Assembly: GCF_002095435.2 (NCBI RefSeq)
Contig: NZ_MJEJ02000021.1
Coordinates: forward strand, 1-50,039
DNA: 50,039 bases
Direction of reading: 5' to 3'
DNA from: Williamsia sp. 1138
GTDB taxonomy: Bacteria; Actinomycetota; Actinomycetes; Mycobacteriales; Mycobacteriaceae
In this document: piece after piece, positions 27,201-35,241 of the stretch
Numbering within the stretch: position 1 is the stretch's first letter
Layout: the number at the start of each line of letters is the position of its first letter
Position numbers and translations under genes: made by a program
The notes under the pieces: generated by a model
The model's input: only the letters and a program-made list of their open reading frames with translations
What the model was told of the DNA's origin: nothing
Database searches by the model: none

Positions 27201-27535
27201 CCATCTCGGTGCAGGCCGGTCAGGATCACGCGCAGCTGGCCACCTATCAGCTTGCATTGAGTCTCGGTGGCGTGCCTGAGCTGGGGCCGGTGGAACCGGG
27301 CGGCGGCGCACTCGTCTACGTCAACAACTCGAACGGTAAAACCGGTGCAGCTCAGCGAGATCAGGAACCCTTGGGTCCCGAGCAGGTCGACCAATGGCTC
27401 GCCGTGGTCCGCGCCGCCGCACACCGCAGCATCGGACCGAACTTCGTGGCGACCGTCAACGACGGGTGCGGGCACTGCTCGCTCAAGTCGAGTTGTCCCG
27501 CCCAGCTCGAAGGGCGGACGGTGACCGATGGCTGA
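24212..27535 (+). CDS. adnA: AdnA subunit of the AdnAB ATP-dependent helicase-nuclease
   Basis: A 1107-residue UvrD-like helicase fused to a RecB-type nuclease. Walker A GAAGTGKT is at 46-53. Walker B has the unusual LLVDDAQHLDP, followed by AGDGDQSIYSFRGAS. The nuclease block has GRIDRLE and VVDVKTGK. Cysteines C853, C1086, C1089 and C1095 form the C...CX2CX5C pattern of an AddB-type iron-sulfur nuclease domain. With AdnB it resects double-strand breaks. GTG 24212 is chosen because AAGGAG lies 5 bases upstream; a GTG 6 bases earlier overlaps that site. It overlaps adnB by 8 bases. Confidence 0.92.
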   Translation: MPALTMRLVSAPVVPAPTRSWPPAAAQLIDGVTETPPGFRPVRVHGAAGTGKTSLIVDIAVARLSNPDIDPESILVLASGRRAATELREQITARLLAQTPGATGRAPRATREPIVRTIHSYAFAVLRLQAAAHDNPPPRLITGAEQDAVLRELLAGDIEDGAEYWPERLRPALGTNGFAQALRDMMMRAAERGVGPEDLIALGRTHKRPEWQAVGKAYRQYEQGGLLRGAVGLEAPQATAPAVDAAELVGSALTAFATDPELLRSERARVRYLLVDDAQHLDPQAATLVRLIGAGAAQAVIAGDGDQSIYSFRGASSRFLDDIADPDRDVLLDNNFRSTKPISDLGGSIAARLPGPRRRRSEADAPDAPAPVVRIYGSAAKEATAIADMMRRAHLYDDVPWSSMAVIVRSVPRAMAPLRRALRSAGVPVMTPASEIPLARQRSVAAMLLALRAVDGPLEPAEVLELLAGPIGGADPAALRRLRRGVRRIETETGRDRDSGTVIADLVSGSETAEAPDQLDVTDYLDGLTDIEKRPLTRVLAVIDAARTADAARRSIEEILWEAWQATGLGQRWSNQVMRRDHGPGGAQADRDLDAMVALFDAAANFADSLPAATLGGFVDYLSALQIPTESRMAQSTSDAVTVLSAHAAAGREWEVVAVAGVQDGLWPSLRSRGSILGTGQLVDLLDGVDADALDTISRTAMALAEERRLLLVACSRARGRLMVSAVDDGSGDAAPSRFVGELAAVVGGDLDDPDAEPTELELPIEPGLRRVLSLSSLVAALRAEVCASPGEPGPRTQAAADMLAELADAGVPGAHPDEWYGLAGPSSDIPLWSESSGPLTLSPSSVEALGACSLRWMLERYGGRDGDSKPAVAGTLVHTLVQAVAGKIPPDDVTAALRRVWDQVDVGAPWFSRRELERTEEMLTNFRQWLKLSRSGLTEVGVEMDVDARIEAARVADPEGEIIDMPEVRLRGRIDRLEKDSQGRPVVVDVKTGKSTISVQAGQDHAQLATYQLALSLGGVPELGPVEPGGGALVYVNNSNGKTGAAQRDQEPLGPEQVDQWLAVVRAAAHRSIGPNFVATVNDGCGHCSLKSSCPAQLEGRTVTDG

Positions 27536-30500
27536 CGCGACGACCACCAGGATCTCTGCGCGCGTCCTGGCCGGTGCTCTGGCCCTGCCGCCACCCACCG
27601 ACGAACAGGTCGAGGTCATCGAGGCGCCGATGGAGCCGGTGCTCGTGGTCGCGGGCGCCGGTGCGGGCAAGACCGAGACGATGGCGTCGCGGGTGGTGTG
27701 GCTGGTCGCCAACCGGCTCGTCGAGCCCGACGGCGTCCTGGGGCTGACGTTCACCCGCAAGGCGGCGCAAGAGCTCGCAGCGCGTATCCGTAGACGATTG
27801 TCGATGCTCGCCGGGTCGTCGGCGATGGGTCGCTGGGACCCCGAGGGCACCCTGCGTGCCCAATTGCGGTCCGCCGACCCGCAGGTCAGCACGTACCACG
27901 CATACGCGGGCCGTTTGATCGCCGACTACGGGCTCCTGCTGCCGGTGGAACCCTCGGCGACCCTGCTCAGCGAGACCGAGCTCTGGCAACTTGCCTTCTC
28001 GGTGGTGGCCGGATGGTCGGACGATCTCAACACCCCCAAAACCCCTGGTGGAGTGACCGAATCGGTACTCAAGCTCTACGGGGAACTGTCCGAGCACCTC
28101 GTCGGCCTCGACCAGCTCGCCGCGGCCGGTGACGATCTGTACGAACTCATCAACACCTTGCCGCCCACCGGCAGACAACGTCCCGAGCCTCCTCAGAAAC
28201 TCCGGAGCATTCAAGCCGTCATCGATGAGCGGCGTGAGCTGATCCCGCTGGTCGCCGCGCTCGGTCAGACCATGCGCGACGCCAACGTCCTCGACTTCGG
28301 CAGTCAGATGTCGCTGGCAGCGAAACTCGTTGCGACCCATCCGGAAGTGGCCGAGACCGAACGCGCCGCCATCGGTGCGGTACTGCTCGACGAGTACCAG
28401 GACACCGGGCACTCTCAGCGTGTTCTGCTCTCGCACCTCTTCGGTACGCCGCCAGGGGTTCTCTCGGGCAGCGGCATAGCCGTGACGGCGGTCGGGGACC
28501 CGATCCAGTCGATCTACGGGTGGCGCGGTGCCTCCGCGGCCAACCTGCCTCGTTTCACCACCGACTTCCGGTGCAGCGACGGCACACAGGCGCAGCGACT
28601 CGAACTGCTGACCAGCTGGCGTAATGCCCGCTATGCGCTCGACATGGCCAACGCCGCGTCCGAGGAACTCCGGCGTCGCGGTGTCCCGGTGAGCATCCTG
28701 CGGCCACGTGATGACGCGCCTGCGGGCACCATCGACCTTGCCCTGACCGAGACGGTGGTCCAGGAGCGTGCCTGGATCGTCGACCAGATCGAACGGGAGT
28801 ACAACGCGGCCGGTGACGTCCCGCCCACGGTGGCGATCCTGGTACGCCGCAACGAGGACTCGGCTCCGCTGGCGGCGGAGCTGACCGACCGCGGCATCGC
28901 GGCCGAAGTTGTCGGTATCGGTGGTCTGCTCGGCGTGCCCGAAGTGCAGGACGTGGTCGCCATGTTGCGGCTGATGGCCGATCCGATGGCCGGCACCGCC
29001 GCAGTGCGACTGCTGACCGGGCCGCGCTGGCGGATCGGCGCGCGAGATCTCGCGGCGCTCTGGGCCAGGGCGCGCGACCTCGCGGCCGGGACCAACATCG
29101 TCACCGGTGCGATGACCAGTCTCGAGGAGCTCGACAGTGCACTCGATTCTGCGGTGCCGACGGAGACCGTCGATCAGGCCGGGCTCGGGGACGCACTGGC
29201 CGATCCCGGACCGGCACAGCGGTATTCGCCGGACGGGTATCGCCGGATCAAGTCTTTCGGCCATCAGTTGACGGTCCTGCGGGCGCGGATCGGGCAACCG
29301 TTGCCCGAGCTCGTCGCAGAAGTCGAACGCGTCACCGGCGTCGACGTCGAGGCCCAGATCCGGGCCCGCGACCTGCGTGGAAACATCACCGGGCGGGAAC
29401 ATCTCGACGCATTCGCCGAGTATGTCGCCGACTACACCGAACGGTCCGCGGCCACGCTGCCCGGCCTGCTGGCCTTCCTGGAATCGGCTGCCGACATCGA
29501 GAAGGGGCTCGAACCGGGCAAGGTGGAGATCGCCGAGGACCGCGTGCAGATCCTCACCGTACATGCGGCGAAGGGCCTCGAGTGGGATGTGGTGGTCATC
29601 CCACACCTGTGTGCCAACATCTTTCCCGGAGGCAAGGTCGACGGCACCTGGCTCGGCAGTGCTCGTGAACTACCGCCCGAGTTGCGCGGCGATCTGGCCG
29701 AGCGTGTCGGGGCGGAGGGATTCCCGCCGCTCGATCTCGGGGACCTCGAGAACCGCAAAGAACTCGAGGAGGCGATCGACGGCCACAAGGAAGCCCTGCG
29801 CAACCGCAAGTTGGAGGAGGATCGCCGGCTCCTCTACGTGGCACTGACCAGAACGAAACGGGCGCTGCTCATCTCCGGTCACCACTGGTCTGACAGCGGC
29901 GACAAACCGCGGGGCCCGTCCATCTTCCTGACCGAACTGCACGACATCGCCTGCCGGTTGATCGAGACCTCCTCCGACGGCGCACCCGGGATGACCATCG
30001 CGGGGTGGGCGGACGCACCCGAGGAAGGGGCCGAGAACCCGCTGGCGATGCTGACGACCGGGGTGCCCTGGCCTGCCGATCCGCTCGGAGCCCGTCGCGC
30101 GGGGACCGAACGCGGCGCAGACCTGGTCCGGGCGGCACTGCGGTCGCGGGGTGAGCCGGCTTTGTTCGACATGGGGGAGGACGGCGAGCCGACCTTGCTG
30201 GAAGAAGATCCCCAGGTCCGCGACTGGGCGAACGATCTGGCGGTGCTGCTCGCCGAACGCGCAGGCGAATACGGAACCGAGATCGAGGTGACGATGCCGC
30301 AGCACCTGTCGGTCAGCCAACTCGTCGAACTCGACAAGGACGAAGACGCCTTCGCCCGGCGGCTGCGGCGGCCGTTGCCGTTCAAGCCGAATCCGCTGGC
30401 GCGGCGGGGAACTGCCTTTCACGCCTGGGTCGAGCGCAGGTTCGGCGCCACCCGACTGCTCGACATCGACGAGCTCCCCGGCGCCGCCGATGCCGAGGGC

Positions 30501-30905
30501 GGATCGGACGCCGACCTCGAGGTCTTGCGCGAGCAGTTCCTGCGGTCCGCCTGGGCGTCCAGGAACCCGATCGAGGTCGAGGTGCCGTTCGAGACGGTCA
30601 TCGCCGACACGATCATCCGGGGCCGGATGGATGCGGTGTTCTCCGAACCCGACGGCGGGTACACCGTCGTCGACTGGAAGACGGGCGCCAGGCCCACTGC
30701 TGCACAGGAGCATTCGGTCTTCGTCCAGCTCGCTGCGTACCGGTTGGCCTGGGCGGAGTTGACCGGCACCGAGCTGTCGAAGGTGCGGGCCGCATTCCAC
30801 TACGTCCGGTCCAACACCACGCTGGAACCTGCGAACCTCCCGGATCGTGCCCAGCTGGCTGCCCTGATCCGCCGGGAGAAATGGTCGCAGGTGAACCCGG
30901 GATGA
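27528..30905 (+). CDS. adnB: AdnB subunit of the AdnAB ATP-dependent helicase-nuclease
   Basis: A 1125-residue SF1A helicase-nuclease. Walker A GAGAGKT is at 43-49, motif II DEYQDTGHSQR is near 288, motif III GDPIQSIYGWRGAS follows, and motif [13 protein letters not shown] lies in the second RecA lobe. The C-terminal nuclease has GRMDAVF and YTVVDWKTG, the RecB-type metal-binding and catalytic residues. AdnB is the motor subunit in mycobacteria. The ATG at 27528 lies inside the end of adnA, which ensures equal synthesis. It converges with the spermidine-synthase-like gene, 31 bases between stops. Confidence 0.93.
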   Translation: MADATTTRISARVLAGALALPPPTDEQVEVIEAPMEPVLVVAGAGAGKTETMASRVVWLVANRLVEPDGVLGLTFTRKAAQELAARIRRRLSMLAGSSAMGRWDPEGTLRAQLRSADPQVSTYHAYAGRLIADYGLLLPVEPSATLLSETELWQLAFSVVAGWSDDLNTPKTPGGVTESVLKLYGELSEHLVGLDQLAAAGDDLYELINTLPPTGRQRPEPPQKLRSIQAVIDERRELIPLVAALGQTMRDANVLDFGSQMSLAAKLVATHPEVAETERAAIGAVLLDEYQDTGHSQRVLLSHLFGTPPGVLSGSGIAVTAVGDPIQSIYGWRGASAANLPRFTTDFRCSDGTQAQRLELLTSWRNARYALDMANAASEELRRRGVPVSILRPRDDAPAGTIDLALTETVVQERAWIVDQIEREYNAAGDVPPTVAILVRRNEDSAPLAAELTDRGIAAEVVGIGGLLGVPEVQDVVAMLRLMADPMAGTAAVRLLTGPRWRIGARDLAALWARARDLAAGTNIVTGAMTSLEELDSALDSAVPTETVDQAGLGDALADPGPAQRYSPDGYRRIKSFGHQLTVLRARIGQPLPELVAEVERVTGVDVEAQIRARDLRGNITGREHLDAFAEYVADYTERSAATLPGLLAFLESAADIEKGLEPGKVEIAEDRVQILTVHAAKGLEWDVVVIPHLCANIFPGGKVDGTWLGSARELPPELRGDLAERVGAEGFPPLDLGDLENRKELEEAIDGHKEALRNRKLEEDRRLLYVALTRTKRALLISGHHWSDSGDKPRGPSIFLTELHDIACRLIETSSDGAPGMTIAGWADAPEEGAENPLAMLTTGVPWPADPLGARRAGTERGADLVRAALRSRGEPALFDMGEDGEPTLLEEDPQVRDWANDLAVLLAERAGEYGTEIEVTMPQHLSVSQLVELDKDEDAFARRLRRPLPFKPNPLARRGTAFHAWVERRFGATRLLDIDELPGAADAEGGSDADLEVLREQFLRSAWASRNPIEVEVPFETVIADTIIRGRMDAVFSEPDGGYTVVDWKTGARPTAAQEHSVFVQLAAYRLAWAELTGTELSKVRAAFHYVRSNTTLEPANLPDRAQLAALIRREKWSQVNPG

Positions 30906-30936
30906 CGCGGAATTCGGGGTGACGGGCCAGGCGACG

Positions 30937-32499
30937 TCAGTACGCCGACCACTCTGATTGCGAGTACTCGAGAATTCGCGGTTGCATCAGCGTCGACGCA
31001 GGCATCCGCAGTGGCGGCCGATCAAGCGGAAACGTACGAGCTGCCACCAATTCCTCGGGCGAGAGGAAACGCAGGGGAATTGCCGGGTCGACCTCGACTG
31101 CCGGGGGTCTGTCGCCTGCGGCCCCGAGGAAGAAACCCCAGTCGCCGAACGAGGGCACATCGACGTGGTACGCCTCGGTGGTGATCCCCGCCTCGGCGAT
31201 GGTCTGGCCGATGCACCAGAAGGAACGTGGAGCGAAATACGGTGAGCCGGCCTGCACGACGAGCCTGGCCCCGGGCGCCAGGTGGGCGCGGATGAGGCCG
31301 TAGAACTCGACCGAATACAGCTTGGCCGTAGCTGTTTCATCGGGATCCGGCATGTCGACGATCACGGCGTCGTACATCTCGGCGTTGTGCCGAAGCCATT
31401 TGAACGCGTCCTCGTTCACCACGGACACCCGCTCGTCGGCAAGGGAATTACGGTTGAGCGCGGTCAGTCTCGGGTCGGTGGCCGCCAACTCGGTCATCCG
31501 TGGGTCCAGTTCGACCAGCTGCACGGACCGTACGTCGGTGTACTTCAGCACTTCCCGCAACGCCAGGCCGTCGCCACCACCCAGGATCAGCACCCGCTCC
31601 CGCTTCTCGGCGAGCGCGGGGTGAACGAGGGCTTCGTGATAGCGGTACTCGTCGACGCTGGAGAACTGGAGATCGCCGTTGAGGTAGAGCCTGGTGTCGG
31701 AGCCGTTGCCGGGAAGGGAACGGCTGGTCATCACGATGTCCTGGATCGTGGTCCGGACGGCGAGCACGATCGGGTCCCGATACAGTGCCTGCCTGGCGTT
31801 GACCTCGAAGGTGCTCGCGTAGAACATCGCTGCCACCAGCACCGCTATCACCCCGACAGATCCTGCGCCGACGGCCACCCTCTGCAGGCGCCCGAGGTCG
31901 CGTCCGAACACGACCAGAACCAGCGCTGCCCCCGCGACCGCGTTGATCATCCCGACCACCAACGCGCCCCGGATCTGACCGAGGAAGGGCAGCAGCAGGA
32001 ACGGGAATGCCAGACCGCCCACCAGCGCGCCGACGTAGTCGGCAGCGAACAGGTCGGCGACCGCCGAGCCCGCCGATTGTGCGCGAATGCGCTGCAGCAT
32101 CACCATCAGCAGAGGGATCTCGGCGCCGATCAACAACCCGAGCAGGAACGCCACGACAATCAGCGACTGGGTGTAGAGCGACATGTACGCGAACGCGCCG
32201 TACAGGATCAGCACCGACAGTCCACCGAGCAGCGCGAGAACGAGCTCGATGACGGCGAAACCGACGGCCGCGTGATTCTGGAGCGGTTTGGCGGCCAAGG
32301 ATCCGATGCCCATCGCGAACACCATGACCGACAACACGATTGCGGCCTGCGTGGCCGTGTTGCCGATCAGGTACGAGCCGAGCGTGACCAATGCGAGCTC
32401 GTAGACGAGTCCGCACGCCGCGCAGATGAACACCACTGCGAGCAGCGCAGATCGTGCCGCCCGCCGCAGCGGTGGCATGGGCGTGATGGAGGTGGTCAA
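30937..32499 (-). CDS. Membrane-anchored spermidine-synthase-like (aminopropyltransferase fold) enzyme
   Basis: A 520-residue fusion. Residues about 14-230 form six to seven membrane helices. Residues about 240-490 form a spermidine-synthase fold with QFSSVDEYRYHEALVHPAL, the nucleotide motif LILGGGDGLALREV (307-311 GGGDG) and an acidic VDMPDPD (382-387) where classic enzymes have the catalytic aspartates. The acceptor may not be putrescine. The start is uncertain: TTG 32499 or ATG 32478, neither with a Shine-Dalgarno. TTG follows the DUF350 TAG by three codons in the same reading frame, so translation is probably coupled. It is the last gene of the five-gene DUF operon. Confidence 0.82.
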   Translation of the reverse strand: MTTSITPMPPLRRAARSALLAVVFICAACGLVYELALVTLGSYLIGNTATQAAIVLSVMVFAMGIGSLAAKPLQNHAAVGFAVIELVLALLGGLSVLILYGAFAYMSLYTQSLIVVAFLLGLLIGAEIPLLMVMLQRIRAQSAGSAVADLFAADYVGALVGGLAFPFLLLPFLGQIRGALVVGMINAVAGAALVLVVFGRDLGRLQRVAVGAGSVGVIAVLVAAMFYASTFEVNARQALYRDPIVLAVRTTIQDIVMTSRSLPGNGSDTRLYLNGDLQFSSVDEYRYHEALVHPALAEKRERVLILGGGDGLALREVLKYTDVRSVQLVELDPRMTELAATDPRLTALNRNSLADERVSVVNEDAFKWLRHNAEMYDAVIVDMPDPDETATAKLYSVEFYGLIRAHLAPGARLVVQAGSPYFAPRSFWCIGQTIAEAGITTEAYHVDVPSFGDWGFFLGAAGDRPPAVEVDPAIPLRFLSPEELVAARTFPLDRPPLRMPASTLMQPRILEYSQSEWSAY

Positions 32500-32508
32500 C
32501 TGGCCGAG

Positions 32509-32937
32509 CTACAGCAGCGACGCGGCGATGATCAGACCGGTGCCGACGTGGACGGTGGCCGATACCCACACCGCTGGGTGGGGTTTGTCCTCCATCAGCA
32601 CCTCGCCGAGGTCACCGGGCGAGAGCGCGTCCAGCAACACGAACGTCAGTGCCATGATGAGGATTCCGAGCAGGGTGTATATCGCCGTGTACACCAGTCC
32701 CTCGACGAGACCGCCCTGGCTGGCCGTGATCGCCGCGACGATGATGATCGCCACCGAGAACGCGTTGCTGGCGACCAGGATGCAGGCGTTTCGGTTGCGA
32801 TCGATCCAGACCTGTTGCCGCAGTTTGCCCGGCGTCACCACGTCCACCGCGATGAAGCTCACGAGCATCAACAACACACCGACGCAGCTGTATGCCGCGG
32901 CCGATGCGAAATTGTCCCGCATGATTTCCCACTCCAC
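32509..32937 (-). CDS. DUF350 membrane protein
   Basis: A 142-residue protein with four predicted membrane helices arranged as two repeats. After helix 1 comes VDVVTPGKLRQQVWIDRNRN, and after helix 3 LDALSPGDLGEVLMEDKPHP. These matching D-x-PG-L loops are the DUF350 hallmark. GTG 32937 is chosen because GGGAGG lies 5 bases upstream. DUF350 proteins are known to sit near PspA-type envelope-stress genes and polyamine-type enzymes, but their activity is not established. Its TAG is in frame with the downstream spermidine-synthase-like gene. Confidence 0.85.
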   Translation of the reverse strand: MEWEIMRDNFASAAAYSCVGVLLMLVSFIAVDVVTPGKLRQQVWIDRNRNACILVASNAFSVAIIIVAAITASQGGLVEGLVYTAIYTLLGILIMALTFVLLDALSPGDLGEVLMEDKPHPAVWVSATVHVGTGLIIAASLL

Positions 32938-32964
32938 TGTTGCCTCCCAGCTGTTGTTGAAGCG

Positions 32965-33483
32965 CTATTTTCCGGAACCGCCGCCGCCACCGCGATAGTC
33001 GGAGCCGCCACCGGAGTAGTTCGGACGCGACACCCAGAGAGGGCCGACGTATCCGCTGTAGTGCCGGTAGCCGGATTCGTAATCGTCGCTGAGCATCACG
33101 CGAGTCTTGTTGTCCTCGTACGGGAACAATCCGACGAGGTAGTCCGGATACTGCAAGAACAGTCCGGAGGTGCTGGACCCGGTCGTGGTGTCGGAGGCCG
33201 TACGCCGGTCCACCGGCTGCGCTACCGCGCTGATCTCGTCCGCCACCTGTTCGGGCGTGCCATCGGCGACGTAGGCATCGACGGAGGACTCGTCGAGGCT
33301 CGACTCACGGTTGTAGCTCTGCTGGATGTAGGCGCGGGCATCGGTGGCGCCTGATGTACCAGAGACACAGGAAAAGGCCAGCAGAGCAACGGCGATGAGC
33401 ACGATGACCGCGATGATCCCGTTGCGTATCCGGTTCAGCGGCCGCCGGTCGTAGCCCCCGGCGGAGTGCTGCGAGGCCATCAT
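32965..33483 (-). CDS. DUF4247 family protein
   Basis: A 172-residue protein with one N-terminal membrane segment at about residues 22-42 (IIAVIVLIAVALLAFSC). The cysteine after it resembles a lipobox but the -3 residue is not ideal, so lipidation is uncertain. The external part is polar and ends in a flexible tail with SGGGSDYRGGGGGSGK. The ATG at 33483 shares one base with the DUF2617 stop (TGATG); a GTG at 33486 and ATG at 33480 are alternatives. The function is unknown; it always looks operon-bound with DUF2617 and DUF350 genes in my memory of actinobacterial genomes. Confidence 0.75.
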   Translation of the reverse strand: MMASQHSAGGYDRRPLNRIRNGIIAVIVLIAVALLAFSCVSGTSGATDARAYIQQSYNRESSLDESSVDAYVADGTPEQVADEISAVAQPVDRRTASDTTTGSSTSGLFLQYPDYLVGLFPYEDNKTRVMLSDDYESGYRHYSGYVGPLWVSRPNYSGGGSDYRGGGGGSGK

Positions 33484-33971
33484 CACGCTGCCTCGAACAC
33501 GCTCGAGGTGATGACCACATCACCGGTCTGCGGATACGCATGCCAGGTATCCCACCGCGCCCGGTGCCCGAGGTCGGTGGCGATGATCGCCGTGAAGGCG
33601 TTGGGGTGGCCCGGGTAGTGCCCGATCAACGAATCCGGCCCGGCGGCCCGGCTCGACACCTGTGCGGTCAGCGTGGTGAGCGAGGCGGCATCGTGCCGCT
33701 CGATGCGCGAGCGGAAGGAGATGCTCCCGGTGTCGATGCTCGGAGGCAAGGCCGGGGAGCGCCCTGGGAGACAGGCCAGCGTCTCCACGATCTCGGTGTC
33801 TGCATTCACGACGCTGACCTGGTGGCTCGCACCGAGCAAACGCAGTGTGACACCGACACGTTCGAAGGCGCAGTACACACTGGACAGTGCCGGGAGCAAC
33901 GGCTCGTCGAACGACAGCGAGAGTTGATCGGCCCCGGTGTCTGCGTACGGCACCGCGAGAATGGACTGCAT
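33483..33971 (-). CDS. DUF2617 family protein
   Basis: A 162-residue soluble protein. Recognisable parts are the N-terminal VPYADTGADQLSLSFDEPL, GASHQVSVV and the C-terminal HAYPQTGDVVITSS. There is no signal peptide or membrane segment, so it is cytoplasmic, unlike its neighbours. The ATG at 33971 begins 2 bases after the DUF4178 stop; a longer frame into the upstream gene is rejected. No catalytic motif is evident. Confidence 0.75.
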   Translation of the reverse strand: MQSILAVPYADTGADQLSLSFDEPLLPALSSVYCAFERVGVTLRLLGASHQVSVVNADTEIVETLACLPGRSPALPPSIDTGSISFRSRIERHDAASLTTLTAQVSSRAAGPDSLIGHYPGHPNAFTAIIATDLGHRARWDTWHAYPQTGDVVITSSVFEAA

Positions 33972-33973
33972 GG

Positions 33974-34603
33974 TCAGCTCGGTCCGGTGTCGGCGGGAAA
34001 GATGCGGTACTCGGCGCGAGCGAGTACTTGACCGCGGGCGCACTCCCAGCCGGAGCCGAAGTCTTCGAACGACAGCCGATCATCGCCGGCGGCGTAGTCG
34101 TGATAGGACATGTTCCCCGTCGCCAGCCCGGTGGTGCCGAGAGAACTGAACCGGGCCGACCCGGCCTCGTCAGAGGTGTATCGGCGGCCCTCGACGTCGA
34201 CGGTGTCCGGGCCGGGGGTCGCGGTCACTCCAGAGAGTTCTTCCCAGAGGACGACCTCGAGGTCGGGATCTTCTTCCACCGACACCCATGCCTTACGGCC
34301 GGTTCCGGTGTCCAGGAAGTTCTCGGTCCACGAGAAACCACTCTGCGACAGGGTCAGCGTCCCGCGGACCGCGAACGTCTCACCCCGAACCTCGACCAGG
34401 TCGCCGGGCTTGAGGGTGCGGGGGTCCCCGCGCACCGCGTCGTCGTCGGCCGAGGAAAAGGGGTCACGCGGCGCATAGGCACGGTCCCGCACGCCCTGCA
34501 CCTCGCGTGCCTGGCGCTCACGCCGGTTCGCTATGACGTTGAACACCAGCACCACCGCGATGATCGCGAGAATGGCGATGATGATGATCAGCAGTGCTTC
34601 CAT
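33974..34603 (-). CDS. DUF4178 protein with N-terminal membrane anchor
   Basis: A 209-residue protein. Residues 3-24 are a strongly hydrophobic helix (LLIIIIAILAIIAVVLVFNV), followed by a basic stretch NRRERQAREVQ. From about residue 60 a DUF4178 beta-domain begins with LKPGDLVEVRGETFAVRGTL and includes WVSVEEDPDLEVVLWEEL. It is the first gene of the five-gene operon. A -10-like TAGGTT ends 6 bases before the ATG, with no Shine-Dalgarno, so the mRNA may be leaderless. DUF4178 genes are known neighbours of DUF350 and polyamine-type enzymes; the biochemical role is not known. Confidence 0.8.
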   Translation of the reverse strand: MEALLIIIIAILAIIAVVLVFNVIANRRERQAREVQGVRDRAYAPRDPFSSADDDAVRGDPRTLKPGDLVEVRGETFAVRGTLTLSQSGFSWTENFLDTGTGRKAWVSVEEDPDLEVVLWEELSGVTATPGPDTVDVEGRRYTSDEAGSARFSSLGTTGLATGNMSYHDYAAGDDRLSFEDFGSGWECARGQVLARAEYRIFPADTGPS

Positions 34604-34609
34604 GCGAAG

Positions 34610-34615
34610 AACCTA
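34610..34615 (-). promoter_or_regulatory. -10-like element for the DUF4178 operon
   Basis: On the minus strand GGATAGGTTCTTCGC precedes the ATG at 34603. TAGGTT fits the TAnnnT -10 pattern and would place transcription start at or near the A of the ATG, which implies a leaderless message. No convincing -35 is visible. Confidence 0.4.
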
Positions 34616-34726
34616 TCCAACACGACGCGGCTAGACACGGACGCATGGCCCGAACAACGGACACATGACCCGGCGCGTGCGCTGCCGACCTTCGCGTGCA
34701 GCAGCGCAGAGGCCGGAATCGACCGG

Positions 34727-35128
34727 CTACGCCTTCCAGACCTTCCAGCCGGCCCAGATCATCGGGAACTGCAGGGGCAGACGCCCCCAGGCGGCGATGC
34801 GGAAGGGCAGCGGCTTGTCCTTGAACATCCGGACCATGTTGATGTTGCCGGGGTAGACGCCGATGAACAGCAGGACCGACGCGAGGCCGGCATACCGGCG
34901 AGTGCTCGGCGCGAGCATCGCCGCCCCGACGGCGACTTCCGCCACCCCGGATCCATACGTGTAGGCGCGCGGCGAACCGGGGAGTTCTGGCGGAATGATC
35001 CCGTCGAACGGTGCGGGCGCCACGAAATGCAACACCCCCATGCCGACCAGCGCCGCCCCCATCCGCTCGGCCAGCTTGTTCTCGCCGGGAAATACCAACT
35101 GCCGCAACTTGTGCTCACGCTTGCTCAT
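34727..35128 (-). CDS. DoxX-family membrane protein
   Basis: A 133-residue protein with about four membrane helices: the ALVGMGVLHFVAP region, GVAEVAVGAAMLAP, ASVLLFIGVYPGNI and a final LPLQFPMIWAGWKVW. This matches the DoxX/DoxD-like family, small quinone-linked or redox-associated membrane proteins. The ATG at 35128 has AAGGTG upstream. It is divergent from the K+ channel gene and separated from the DUF operon by 123 bases, so it is probably its own unit. Confidence 0.75.
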   Translation of the reverse strand: MSKREHKLRQLVFPGENKLAERMGAALVGMGVLHFVAPAPFDGIIPPELPGSPRAYTYGSGVAEVAVGAAMLAPSTRRYAGLASVLLFIGVYPGNINMVRMFKDKPLPFRIAAWGRLPLQFPMIWAGWKVWKA

Positions 35129-35241
35129 GGGTACACCTTGCACGATCACCTCGCCCGCCGCTGCCGAAAAGGGCTACAGTCGCCAACTGTGCGACAGCAA
35201 ATACTGCGGCTCCACCTCGGTGGCCGTGCGGGGAGGCATTG

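Noticed and set aside
27483-29606. A 707-codon open frame antisense to adnB
   Set aside because: It mirrors the third-codon-position GC bias of adnB, has no recognisable domain or ribosome site, and the sense strand encodes a full helicase.
31282-33354. A 690-codon plus-strand open frame across the spermidine-synthase and DUF genes
   Set aside because: It runs across three real genes of the other strand with a His/Arg/Asp/Gln-rich shadow composition.
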